This document shows positions 1 through 6,667 of a DNA stretch of 6,869 bases, in pieces. Numbering within the stretch: the first letter of the stretch is position 1; each line of letters opens with the position of its first letter. A program made the translations under genes and the position numbers. The notes under the pieces were generated by a model that saw only the letters and a program-made list of their open reading frames with translations, did no database searches and was not told the DNA's origin. Source of the stretch: Bacteroidota bacterium (lineage in GTDB: Bacteria > Bacteroidota > Ignavibacteria > UBA10030); the NCBI GenBank assembly GCA_025455125.1, contig JALONE010000175.1, positions 1 to 6,869 on the forward strand. Reading direction: 5' to 3'.

Positions 1-1214
1 TCCAGCTGACTGCTCATTCCCTGCGCGTACAGCAGATTGGAGATGCGCAGGCTCTCCCCGGATTGATCCAGGGCGTCCCGCAATCCCTGAAGGCTCTTCG
101 TTGCTTCCGCGAAGGTATGATAGTTCTGCTCGACGTCCAGCTCGAGTCCTTGTCGTGCCTGCCGGACCATCAGGTCCATGTGATCGGACTTGACCTTCGC
201 CGCCTGGATGTCGATCACACGCCGTCCCCCTTCGAACAGCGGCCAGGAGACCGACAGCGTCAGTGATTTCGAACGGATATAATCGGACCACCGCACGCGG
301 CCATTGTCGAGAGGCGCGATATGGTCGACACTGCCGACGAGGGCGACGGTCGGCGTGAATTGCCCCGCGGCGAGCAGCATGCCGGTTTGCGCTACTTCTT
401 GTTGATACTCGAGCGCCTTGATGTCGTTCCGGTGCTCGCGGGAGAGGGTCTTCCATTCTTCCAGAGACAAGGTCGAGAATTCTCGGAGGAAGTCGATCTG
501 TCCGAGCGTATCGGTGACCACGAGCGAATCGGTCAACGGGAGGTTGAGTAGCGTCTTCATCCGTTGGGCCGAGAGGGTGCGATTCGCAAGGGCGGATTCG
601 AGCATCGGAAGCGTGGAGGAGTACTGCGCCTTTGCGCGGGCGAGGTCGAGTTCTGTCGCCGTACCGGCATTGCGGAGTTTCAGGACCTGGTCCAGATTCT
701 GCCGGGCGACCGCGACCGCTTCTTCCGCGGATGACGCAAGTTGCTGGGAGAGGAGAATACCGTAGTATGCTTCCAGCGACAGCAGGACGGTTTCCTCTTC
801 CTTTCCCTTCAGTTCTTCCGCGAGGGATTTCTTCAGCGACGACTGGATGGAATGATTGAACCACCGGCTTCCCCCCGCGAAGAGCGGCAGCGTCGCGCTC
901 AGGGAATGCTGGAACGTGTAGGGCGTACCGACGACGAAGCGCTGTCCCATGAAGACGAACACCGGAAGCTCGAGACTATGCTGTGCGATCCCCTGATAGC
1001 TCACGGAGGGAAGGAACGTCGTGAGGGACTTCAGTGATTCCAGGTTCTGCATGTCGTACTCGAGCGTCTTCGATCGCAGACTGAGATTCTCGGTCAGCGA
1101 CATATCGACGGCGTTCTTCCAGGAGAGATGAACAATGCGCCGTTCCACCTGGCCGAAGACTGTTGAGCATGCCATGATCTGAAGAAGGAGAAAAAGAAAA
1201 AGTGAGTGTCTCAT
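1..1214 (-). CDS. TolC-family outer-membrane efflux protein, C-terminus cut by window edge
   Basis: Outer-membrane/periplasmic channel subunit of a type I or RND-style efflux pump (OEP family). The frame is open from the ATG at 1214 to position 1: 404 full codons with no stop. Residues 1-22 form an export signal with a strongly hydrophobic stretch (LFLFLLLQIMA). Cleavage is possible near VFG/Q, but IMAC at 13-16 could also be a lipobox, making it an OprM-like lipoprotein. The internal duplication typical of TolC is visible: strand motif LPLFAGG at 109-115 and its partner WPLFEGG at 324-330; helical motif RNAGTATELDLARA at 181-194 and its partner YAQGMSSQLD at 396-405. Long Gln/Glu/Leu-rich helices lie between. 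Because the second repeat's motif falls at the edge, probably only a few tens of residues are missing. An SD-like GGAAGGAA lies about 9 bases before the start. The gene follows the TetR gene by 35 bp, implying co-transcription. Family is certain; the exported substrate is unknown. Confidence 0.93.
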   Translation of the reverse strand, partial: MRHSLFLFLLLQIMACSTVFGQVERRIVHLSWKNAVDMSLTENLSLRSKTLEYDMQNLESLKSLTTFLPSVSYQGIAQHSLELPVFVFMGQRFVVGTPYTFQHSLSATLPLFAGGSRWFNHSIQSSLKKSLAEELKGKEEETVLLSLEAYYGILLSQQLASSAEEAVAVARQNLDQVLKLRNAGTATELDLARAKAQYSSTLPMLESALANRTLSAQRMKTLLNLPLTDSLVVTDTLGQIDFLREFSTLSLEEWKTLSREHRNDIKALEYQQEVAQTGMLLAAGQFTPTVALVGSVDHIAPLDNGRVRWSDYIRSKSLTLSVSWPLFEGGRRVIDIQAAKVKSDHMDLMVRQARQGLELDVEQNYHTFAEATKSLQGLRDALDQSGESLRISNLLYAQGMSSQL

Positions 1215-1223
1215 CGTGCTGCG

Positions 1224-1231
1224 TTCCTTCC
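1224..1231 (-). promoter_or_regulatory. Shine-Dalgarno-like site of the TolC gene
   Basis: On the minus strand GGAAGGAA lies 9 bases upstream of the ATG at 1214. It supports this start, which also places a complete signal peptide at the N-terminus. It lies in the 35-bp gap after the TetR stop codon, where I see no room for a separate promoter. Confidence 0.6.
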
Positions 1232-1249
1232 GTACTGCTTTGAAGTCAT

Positions 1250-1852
1250 CTAGTCTTTTATCTCACGATAGAAGTTATCCCAGAGCGTGATCATTTCCCG
1301 GTCGACTGCATCGAGATCGCCATAGAGCAAGAGGCGCAGTCCGATCCCATCGTTGGAATAGATGAACATGCGGGCGATCTGTTCGTCGGACATCGGGGAA
1401 GTGAACTCTCCGTTGCTTCGCGCCTTCGTCACGACGGCGGTCCAGGCATCGACCTCGTCGGTCTGCGCCTCACGAACCCGTTCCCGGAATCCCGGGAAGA
1501 CCTTCAGCGCATCGAACATCATGGCGAGGAAGTTCAGGTTCTCTTTCTCATCGGTGTAGTTGAGGAACTCGCGGGAAGCGAGGAGCATTTGTTTGAGTCG
1601 GTCGGCGTAATCGTGGTAGAAGTCCCAGAGCGACTCCTGCTTCAACGTGGCGTAGTCGATGATCATCTGTTCGAAGAGGAACGTATTGACCACCTCGATG
1701 AACAGGTGTTCCTTGCTCGGGAAGTAGTGGTAGAACGCTCCTTTGGAAAGCCCGGACGCATTCACCAATTCGTTCATCGTGACCTCTTTGAAGCTCTTTT
1801 TGAGGAAGAGGCTGAAGGAGGTCTTGAGGATATGTTCTTTGGAAGTCGACAT
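1250..1852 (-). CDS. TetR/AcrR-family transcriptional regulator
   Basis: A 200-residue one-component repressor of typical TetR-family length. The N-terminal DNA-binding domain covers about residues 5-52. Its helix-turn-helix reads TMNELVNASGLSKGAFYHYF (25-44), followed by the usual PSKEHLF, the classic TetR_N signature. The rest is a helical ligand-binding and dimerisation domain with no sequence feature that names the ligand. I chose the ATG at 1852 because the protein begins 4-5 residues before the conserved helix 1 and the promoter and palindrome sit just upstream. The same frame continues open to an ATG at 2047, but that extension runs antisense through the ThuA-like gene and is not TetR-like. 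No SD is visible before 1852. The stop (TAG) is 35 bp from the TolC start, so the most likely target is its own operon: repression of an efflux system until a toxic ligand binds (inference from gene context). Confidence 0.95.
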   Translation of the reverse strand: MSTSKEHILKTSFSLFLKKSFKEVTMNELVNASGLSKGAFYHYFPSKEHLFIEVVNTFLFEQMIIDYATLKQESLWDFYHDYADRLKQMLLASREFLNYTDEKENLNFLAMMFDALKVFPGFRERVREAQTDEVDAWTAVVTKARSNGEFTSPMSDEQIARMFIYSNDGIGLRLLLYGDLDAVDREMITLWDNFYREIKD

Positions 1853-1854
1853 AT

Positions 1855-1868
1855 ACCGACCGGTCGGT
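1855..1868. promoter_or_regulatory. Perfect 14-bp palindrome, probable TetR-type operator
   Basis: ACCGACCGGTCGGT equals its own reverse complement. It ends 2 bp before the TetR start codon (ATG at 1852) and covers the start point expected from the promoter at 1875-1903. Its size, symmetry and position suit autoregulation by a TetR-family dimer. A looser half-site (CGGTCG, 1921-1926) lies further upstream. Binding is inferred, not shown. Confidence 0.8.
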
Positions 1869-1874
1869 TTAATC

Positions 1875-1903
1875 AAGATAGTAATTCTACGCTGTTTTGG
1901 CAA
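1875..1903 (-). promoter_or_regulatory. Putative sigma70-like promoter of the TetR-TolC operon
   Basis: On the minus strand TTGCCA (1903-1898, five of six matches to TTGACA) and TATCTT (1880-1875, four of six to TATAAT) are separated by exactly 17 bp. The expected start is near 1868, giving a leader of only about 16 nt that is essentially the palindrome. It lies in the 85-bp gap after the ThuA-like gene, so the regulator need not depend on readthrough. No convincing terminator is seen in that gap. Confidence 0.55.
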
Positions 1904-1937
1904 GCAAGTTACAGTGGAATCGGTCGTTAAGGGGGTG

Positions 1938-2609
1938 CTATCGGGACTTTGATGCTTCCGCCACCCAGAGGATGGCCTTGTGAACGAGGGAGCGAAAACT
2001 GGGATGCAGATATGCGTTCCGGTCGTGACCGGGTTGGAGATAGACAACTCGAGAGCGTCGGTAGCCGTTCGTCCAACCGATCATCTCTCCGCTGTCGCGG
2101 TAGTCGGTTCTCAGGAGCGGCGTGGAGGTCTTGAAGATCTGATAGTTGATGTAGGTTTCATCGTGGATCGTGAAATCCGACATCCCGCGAGTGACAGGAT
2201 GCATGGTATCGACGATGACCACTGTGAAATCCTGATCATGCCTGTACGTCGACGGTCCATACTTCTTGCCGTCTTCAACATAGGGTGCGTGATGATATCG
2301 CCCCCCGACAATCCTTTCATACTCGGGCCACTCCTGGTGAGAAACGAGCGCGTGATGTAAAAAGACGCACCCGATCCCGCGATCGAACAGCCGCAGGAAG
2401 GCTGCTTTCTCTGTTTGACTGATCGCCTGATAGGTGTCATAGAAGACCATGGCATCGTACTCCGCGAGGGAATCTGAGGCGAAGAGTGAGAACACGCCGG
2501 GCTTTGATGCCGTATCGAACGCGACGACAAGAACCGAAACGGGCTGTGATCGCGCAACGGTGAGCGCGACCGCACAGTGCATGGTGAGCAACAGGATCCT
2601 TGATACCAT
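1938..2609 (-). CDS. Exported ThuA-like domain protein
   Basis: A 223-residue protein of the ThuA-like family (class I glutamine-amidotransferase-like fold, PF06283 type). Family members are linked to carbohydrate metabolism (the name comes from trehalose utilisation), but most have no proven reaction. Visible hallmarks: EYDAMVFYD (50-58), FLHHALVSHQEWPEY (83-97), IVGGRYHHAPY (100-110), HPVTRG (137-142), DFTIHDETY (145-153), and the C-terminal VVYLQPGHDRNAY (188-200) followed by FRSLVHKAILWVA (205-217). Residues 1-21 look like a signal peptide (hydrophobic ILLLTMHCAVALTVA, then ARS/Q), so it acts in the periplasm or beyond. The N-terminal part is short: after the first strand VSVLVVA (24-30) the usual Gly-Gly-His segment is not seen. 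The ATG lies 18 bp after the TonB-receptor stop and has no SD, suggesting translational coupling. It probably processes what the receptor brings in, or helps at the surface (inference). Confidence 0.88.
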   Translation of the reverse strand: MVSRILLLTMHCAVALTVARSQPVSVLVVAFDTASKPGVFSLFASDSLAEYDAMVFYDTYQAISQTEKAAFLRLFDRGIGCVFLHHALVSHQEWPEYERIVGGRYHHAPYVEDGKKYGPSTYRHDQDFTVVIVDTMHPVTRGMSDFTIHDETYINYQIFKTSTPLLRTDYRDSGEMIGWTNGYRRSRVVYLQPGHDRNAYLHPSFRSLVHKAILWVAEASKSR

Positions 2610-2627
2610 GGGAAGGATTTCGGCGCG

Positions 2628-4634
2628 TCAGAGCTGATAGCTCAGCTTGACGCACAATTCCCGCGAGGGTGCGGGGAGCGGAGGATGACCGCCATTGTAT
2701 GGCTGGATGAATGCATAATCCGAATCGAGTGCATTGTACAGACCGACTCCGATCGTTCCTTTTCCGTCGAGGAGGTCGCTATACGCAACGTACAAGTTCA
2801 ACAGAAACGACGGATTGAAACGCGTGAGGATCAGCGATGAGTCGTACCCATATCGTGATGAAAGATAGGTGAAGGAGGCGCTTGTTGTGAGGCACTGGAA
2901 GGGGTTGAGAGATGCGAAGAGCGAGAGCTTGTGCGGTGCGAGGCCGAGCATCTCAGCGTCATTGACGATGCGTCCCGCCGCATCGACGGGGGCGTTATCC
3001 AGCGCCTGAATCGATGCCCGATAATAGGAGTAGTTGATCGTTGCGTGCCCCCCTGGATCACGGTAACGGAGCTCGGCTTCCACGCCGTAGGTCCCGGTTT
3101 CCTCGCCATTCTGATACGCGCCAAATCCCGTCGATGTCGTTCTGAAGTAGATGATGGGATTGAGCACGTGGATGTCGTATCCATTCAACCGAACCGCCAC
3201 GTTCGGCGAGAATTCGTAGCCCAATTCCACTTCGTATGTCGTCGTCTTTTCCGATTTGATCGCCGCGTTCGTCCGGTAGTTCTCAATGCCCGGCACGCGG
3301 AATGCCATCGCTACGAGAACCTTCGCGTGGAATTCGTCGATCGCCTTCGTGAGCGCGATGCGGGGAGCGAACGATTCCCCGAATCTGTCGTTGGATTCGT
3401 ACCGTGCTCCCAATGTCAGGTTCGCGAAGTCATTCTGCGAATAGAGCTGGGAGTACAGGGCGATGTTCCGAAACAAGATGGAGCCCGCGGCGGGATTGGT
3501 CCAAACGCCGAACGCGGAATCGGCCAGGGATTCCGACTGTTCCTGATATGCTTCCAGGCCGAACAGCAGGTTGAGCCGGCTTGTCGTGTCATAATGCACG
3601 ACGACTCCCCCTGCGATGCGCTCCACGACGGTCGCGTAGTACAATCGGAGAGAGGCCGCCAGGGGATTCTCTTTGTTCCACGGCGTCTCCCGTTTGTAGA
3701 AGACATGCGGGACGACCGTGAATTCGTCATTCAACACTAGGTCGTACTTGGCGGATGCGATGACGGCATTGAAGTCATTCGCGACGGCCGGGATGACCGT
3801 TCCGAAGGCATCGCGCTGCATGATGCCGAACTGCTCGAAGAACATCTGCGTGGAAAAGGATCCGGATGTCGCCCCGAGCGTGAGACTCAGCGGCGCATAG
3901 GTCACAGCGTCGTCGATGCGTACGCCGTTCGGATCGATGTACGAGTTCGCGCTCAGGTTTACAGCGCCGGCAAAGATCCCGATGGAGAGACTCATGCTCG
4001 AGTCCCGCATGCGGGCCTGTGCGCCGAGCGACCGTCGGCTCAATCCATTCGCGAACATCCCGTACGCTCCGCCGATGCGAATTCCTCCAGGCGACGTGCG
4101 GTCGCTGGTGATGATATTGATGACTCCCAGCTCGGCGTAGCGGCCGTAGATCGCGGACCCGGGACCCCGGATGATCTCGATCCGTTCGATATGATCGATG
4201 TCCAATCGATTGCTCAGATGGATTGTCGAGTACGAGGATTCGTTCAATTCGAGGCCGTCGAGCATGACGAGCATCTTCCCCTCGTTCGCCCAGTTGCCCC
4301 GGATGCCGGCGCTGACCACGCCTTCCACGTCGACGCCGAACTCATAGCCGGGAATGAGGCGAAGGATATCGATGAGGTCGCGGGCGCCGATCGCCTGGAT
4401 CTCCTCCCGCGTGACGACCGTGACGATACCGGGAGCCTCGCGCAATCCCAGGGCTTTCTTGGATGCGATCGTGATCGGAAGATTCATCAGGTCGGACAGC
4501 GAGAACGTGAGAAGTGTGTCGGCCGGTTCAGGCTGCGCGTGGAGCGGAAAGGAGAACGCAGAGAGCAGGGAGGTCACCAGAACCGCGGCGAAGATCCGGT
4601 GGAGGCAGAAATCGGTGGACGAATTCCCTCGCAT
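2628..4634 (-). CDS. TonB-dependent outer-membrane receptor
   Basis: A complete 668-residue receptor that uses TonB-ExbBD energy to import a ligand across the outer membrane. Residues 1-33 are a signal peptide ending in LHA/Q. A TonB-box-like DTLLTF (39-44) lies near the mature N-terminus. The plug domain covers about 60-178: REAPGIVTVVTREEI (65-79), DLIDILRLIPGYE (86-98), LVMLDGLELN (122-131), and the hallmark RIEIIRGPGSAIYG (151-164) followed by GVINIIT (170-176). The remainder is beta-barrel with alternating aromatic strands and the usual C-terminal block (NALDSDY, then PAPSRE and a final strand ending SYQL). There is no N-terminal carboxypeptidase-regulatory-like domain and no SusD partner, so this is not a SusC-type glycan importer; siderophore, cobalamin, metal chelate or small peptide/sugar ligands all remain possible. 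A strong SD (GAGGGAGG, 6-base spacing) fixes the start. It heads an operon with the ThuA-like gene. Confidence 0.95.
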   Translation of the reverse strand: MRGNSSTDFCLHRIFAAVLVTSLLSAFSFPLHAQPEPADTLLTFSLSDLMNLPITIASKKALGLREAPGIVTVVTREEIQAIGARDLIDILRLIPGYEFGVDVEGVVSAGIRGNWANEGKMLVMLDGLELNESSYSTIHLSNRLDIDHIERIEIIRGPGSAIYGRYAELGVINIITSDRTSPGGIRIGGAYGMFANGLSRRSLGAQARMRDSSMSLSIGIFAGAVNLSANSYIDPNGVRIDDAVTYAPLSLTLGATSGSFSTQMFFEQFGIMQRDAFGTVIPAVANDFNAVIASAKYDLVLNDEFTVVPHVFYKRETPWNKENPLAASLRLYYATVVERIAGGVVVHYDTTSRLNLLFGLEAYQEQSESLADSAFGVWTNPAAGSILFRNIALYSQLYSQNDFANLTLGARYESNDRFGESFAPRIALTKAIDEFHAKVLVAMAFRVPGIENYRTNAAIKSEKTTTYEVELGYEFSPNVAVRLNGYDIHVLNPIIYFRTTSTGFGAYQNGEETGTYGVEAELRYRDPGGHATINYSYYRASIQALDNAPVDAAGRIVNDAEMLGLAPHKLSLFASLNPFQCLTTSASFTYLSSRYGYDSSLILTRFNPSFLLNLYVAYSDLLDGKGTIGVGLYNALDSDYAFIQPYNGGHPPLPAPSRELCVKLSYQL

Positions 4635-4640
4635 AGTGGG

Positions 4641-4648
4641 CCTCCCTC
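4641..4648 (-). promoter_or_regulatory. Strong Shine-Dalgarno site of the TonB receptor gene
   Basis: GAGGGAGG on the minus strand lies 6 bases upstream of the ATG at 4634. It fixes that start, which gives a complete signal peptide. It contrasts with the ThuA-like and TetR genes, which have no recognisable SD. Confidence 0.75.
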
Positions 4649-4700
4649 AATCTCCGAATGCCGCGGTTCGTCAGACTATCCAGTCCCCCCTCGGAATGAT

Positions 4701-4714
4701 GATACTCTAGTATC
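4701..4714. promoter_or_regulatory. Inverted repeat overlapping the receptor promoter -10, possible operator
   Basis: GATACT and AGTATC form perfect 6-bp arms around a 2-bp centre (CT). The right arm is exactly the predicted -10 hexamer of the receptor promoter and the left arm covers the expected start point, so a bound dimeric repressor would block RNA polymerase. It is unlike the GATAATGAT-type Fur box and unlike the palindrome before the TetR gene, so I cannot name a regulator. Short arms make chance possible. Confidence 0.4.
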
Positions 4715-4737
4715 GCAAAAACCTGCCTGCTTGTCAA
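4709..4737 (-). promoter_or_regulatory. Putative sigma70-like promoter of the TonB receptor-ThuA operon
   Basis: On the minus strand a perfect -35 TTGACA (4737-4732) is followed, after exactly 17 bp, by GATACT (4714-4709, four of six matches to TATAAT). Transcription would begin near 4702 and give a leader of about 67 nt up to the ATG at 4634. The -35 sits immediately downstream of the terminator hairpin of the preceding gene, so the two units are tightly packed but separately controlled. Confidence 0.65.
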
Positions 4738-4741
4738 GAAG

Positions 4742-4768
4742 CCCCCCGCAGCAGACTCCCGCGGGGGG
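4742..4768 (-). terminator. Rho-independent-type terminator of the CocE/NonD hydrolase gene
   Basis: A perfect 8-bp GC stem: on the minus strand CCCCCCGC (4768-4761) pairs with GCGGGGGG (4749-4742) around an 11-nt loop. It begins 17 bp after the hydrolase stop codon. The downstream tract is CTTCTTG, pyrimidine-rich but not a run of U, so termination may be incomplete. The position between a stop codon and the next promoter supports the call. Confidence 0.7.
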
Positions 4769-4785
4769 AAAGGAGGGCGAGCGTT

Positions 4786-6660
4786 CTAAGGCGTTACGCT
4801 GAATCGAATTGCAGATGGATGAGTGGAAGATCGATACACGCGCTGGATGGTCTTCTGATAGTCTGCGTCGCGAGCCTCGAAAATGTTCAAAAATCGCCCC
4901 GGATTTCGATCGATCATGGGGAACCATGTGCTCTGAACGTGGACCATGATCCGATGCCCCTTCTTGAAAGTATGGAAGGCATCCTGGAGTCGGAAGGAAG
5001 TCGGCGTGACCGTATTGGGCGTAAAAGGCTCAGGGTTCGTCATGCTCTTCCGGAATTTCCCGCGGAGCACATCGCCGCGAACGAGCATCTGATACCCGCC
5101 GAGAGGGATTCCGGAGGAGGAACGCCCGCGGACTGTGTCTGGGAAAACGTCGATCACTTTCACAATGATGTCGCAATCGGTGCCGGAGGTTGAAATGAAC
5201 AAGCTCGCATCAATCGGACCGGCGAGCGTTACGTCTTCAGCCAACGGCTCAGTCCGGTAGACGAGCACATCCGGACGGCGGGAGGCGAACCGCTGATCCT
5301 CGTTCATGAAGGAACCGTCGTACCAATGGGTGGTCTTTCCCGTGTACGGGACCGGCTTGGCGGGGTCGCTGATGTATTCGTCGAACTCCTGCTGTTTCTG
5401 CTCCGGTGGATCAAAAGCAAGCGTCCCGTTCTCCCTCAAGAATAGAGAACGCGCGGTTCGAGATGTCGGGGGCCAGACGGAAAGATGACGCCACTCGTTC
5501 GTCCCTGTGACGAACACGGACGCCTCCGCGGTCGATGGGTCCGGCGCTCCGTTGAGATGGTGTTCGAAAAAGGGGACTTCGATCTTCTCGGCGTAGTACT
5601 GTGTTGTGACGGAACCGAACTTGATGTCTCCGAGTGAATCCAGACCGGCGAGATCCCACCAGCCGTGCGGCCAGGGACCCATCACCAGCGAGATCGCATT
5701 GTCGGAGTTCTGCGTGTTTGCGGATGCGTAGCTGTTGAGCGCGCCCCACAGATTCTCTGTGTCGTACCATCCTCCAACCACGAGAACCGCCGGCTTGAGG
5801 TTCTTCAAATGCGGACGAACACTCCGCGCTCTCCAGAAATCGTTCCACATCCAGTTCTTCGAGAGATCGTTCCAGGTCTGAACGCTGTCGTGAAGAAAGC
5901 GGTCATTCAGATTCCGCGTCGCACCCATCGACAGGTACGAGGCGTATCCGTCCGGACCCGTGTGGCGGAACCGGGGCGGAAAGCGCTTCGCGGGTTGCGG
6001 GCGCGGCCAGCCGAAGTTCGAGAAGAAATCGAACGCATGCGAGACGAGGAATGCGCCGTTATGATAGAAGTCATCGCCCCCCATCCACTCGGAAACCGGG
6101 GCTTGCGGCGAGGTCGCCTTGACCGCCGGGTGCGCGTCGATCGTTGCCATCCACGCGTAGAATGCGGGATACGAAGTACCTTTGATTCCCACCTTGCCAT
6201 TGTTCCCCGGGACGTTTCGGACAAGCCACTCCACGGTGTCATACGCATCGGTCGATTCGTCGGTGTCGATCTTGTCCTTCTTGACCGGCTTGTACGGACG
6301 CACGTCGACGAAATCTCCCTCGGACATGAACCGGCCGCGGACATCCTGTGTGACGAGAATGTACGAACGCCGCGCATAGAAGGTCATCGTGTTCGGTAAT
6401 CGATTCGGGAATCGGTCGATGCCATACGGTCCCGAGCTGTACGGCGTGCGGAGCATCATGGTGGGATGCTTGGTGATGGTGTCTTTCGGAACGTACACGG
6501 CCGTGAACAGCCGAACTCCGTCCCGCATCGGGATCATGATCTCCATCTTCGTGTAGTGCTCTTTGAAGAAAGTGGTGTCGACCGGCTGGGCTTGACCGAT
6601 CCCCGCCAGCAGGACGACGAGCAGGACCAGCAGTATGGAAGGAAATGAACGCGATTTCAT
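4786..6660 (-). CDS. Exported CocE/NonD-family hydrolase (peptidase S15), alpha-amino-acid ester hydrolase-like
   Basis: A complete 624-residue serine hydrolase of the S15/CocE family, which cleaves esters or amides (Xaa-Pro peptides, cocaine, or alpha-amino-acid esters and beta-lactam side chains). A signal peptide (about 1-24, ending GQA/Q) exports it. The alpha/beta-hydrolase domain covers about 34-370: MRDGVRL (45-51); RTPY (71-74, Tyr74 as oxyanion-hole residue); DVRGRFMSEGDF (106-117); nucleophile elbow GTSYP with Ser163; GGWYD with Asp300; PHGWW with His332. The C-terminal jelly-roll domain follows (about 375-624), with SRPDV-like RRPDVLVYRTEPL and KGHRIMVHVQSTWFP. From memory, the Xanthomonas alpha-amino-acid ester hydrolase matches through WMG-GDD and the C-terminal blocks. 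Of its three amine-binding acids, two are kept (Asp197, Glu302) and the third is Asn303. The elbow has Ala166 where Gly is usual. The SD AAGGAG, 7 bases upstream, fixes the start. A terminator follows, so it is probably monocistronic. Family sure; substrate open. Confidence 0.95.
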   Translation of the reverse strand: MKSRSFPSILLVLLVVLLAGIGQAQPVDTTFFKEHYTKMEIMIPMRDGVRLFTAVYVPKDTITKHPTMMLRTPYSSGPYGIDRFPNRLPNTMTFYARRSYILVTQDVRGRFMSEGDFVDVRPYKPVKKDKIDTDESTDAYDTVEWLVRNVPGNNGKVGIKGTSYPAFYAWMATIDAHPAVKATSPQAPVSEWMGGDDFYHNGAFLVSHAFDFFSNFGWPRPQPAKRFPPRFRHTGPDGYASYLSMGATRNLNDRFLHDSVQTWNDLSKNWMWNDFWRARSVRPHLKNLKPAVLVVGGWYDTENLWGALNSYASANTQNSDNAISLVMGPWPHGWWDLAGLDSLGDIKFGSVTTQYYAEKIEVPFFEHHLNGAPDPSTAEASVFVTGTNEWRHLSVWPPTSRTARSLFLRENGTLAFDPPEQKQQEFDEYISDPAKPVPYTGKTTHWYDGSFMNEDQRFASRRPDVLVYRTEPLAEDVTLAGPIDASLFISTSGTDCDIIVKVIDVFPDTVRGRSSSGIPLGGYQMLVRGDVLRGKFRKSMTNPEPFTPNTVTPTSFRLQDAFHTFKKGHRIMVHVQSTWFPMIDRNPGRFLNIFEARDADYQKTIQRVYRSSTHPSAIRFSVTP

Positions 6661-6667
6661 CGTGCGG

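Noticed and set aside
63..1037. Several plus-strand frames across the left end
   Set aside because: They overlap antisense to the TolC-family gene, whose frame is open without interruption and carries both duplicated TolC motifs.
1589..1930. Plus-strand frame opposite the TetR gene
   Set aside because: Complement of the helix-turn-helix coding region; Glu/Val/Leu-rich with no family features.
1853..2047. N-terminal extension of the TetR protein to an ATG at 2047
   Set aside because: The extra 65 residues run through the 3' end of the ThuA-like gene (same strand, different frame) and across the palindrome and promoter, resemble nothing, and would make the protein atypically long. The TetR fold begins right after 1852.
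2931..3740. 269-residue plus-strand frame inside the TonB receptor gene
   Set aside because: It is the antisense shadow of a strongly supported receptor. It is rich in Arg, Val, His and Asp as expected from reversed GC-rich codons, with no domain seen.
1938..4634. Polysaccharide utilisation locus (SusC/SusD type)
   Set aside because: The receptor lacks the N-terminal domain usual for SusC proteins, and there is no SusD or carbohydrate-active enzyme beside it.
4635..4702. Riboswitch (for example cobalamin) in the receptor leader
   Set aside because: The predicted leader is only about 67 nt, far shorter than a cobalamin riboswitch, and I see only weak 4-5 bp stems.
4769..4777. SD-like AAAGGAGGG on the plus strand
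   Set aside because: No convincing plus-strand frame follows it. It is the complement of sequence between the hydrolase stop and its terminator.
5665..6399. 244-residue plus-strand frame inside the hydrolase gene
   Set aside because: Antisense shadow of the S15 hydrolase: Arg-rich, no recognisable motif.
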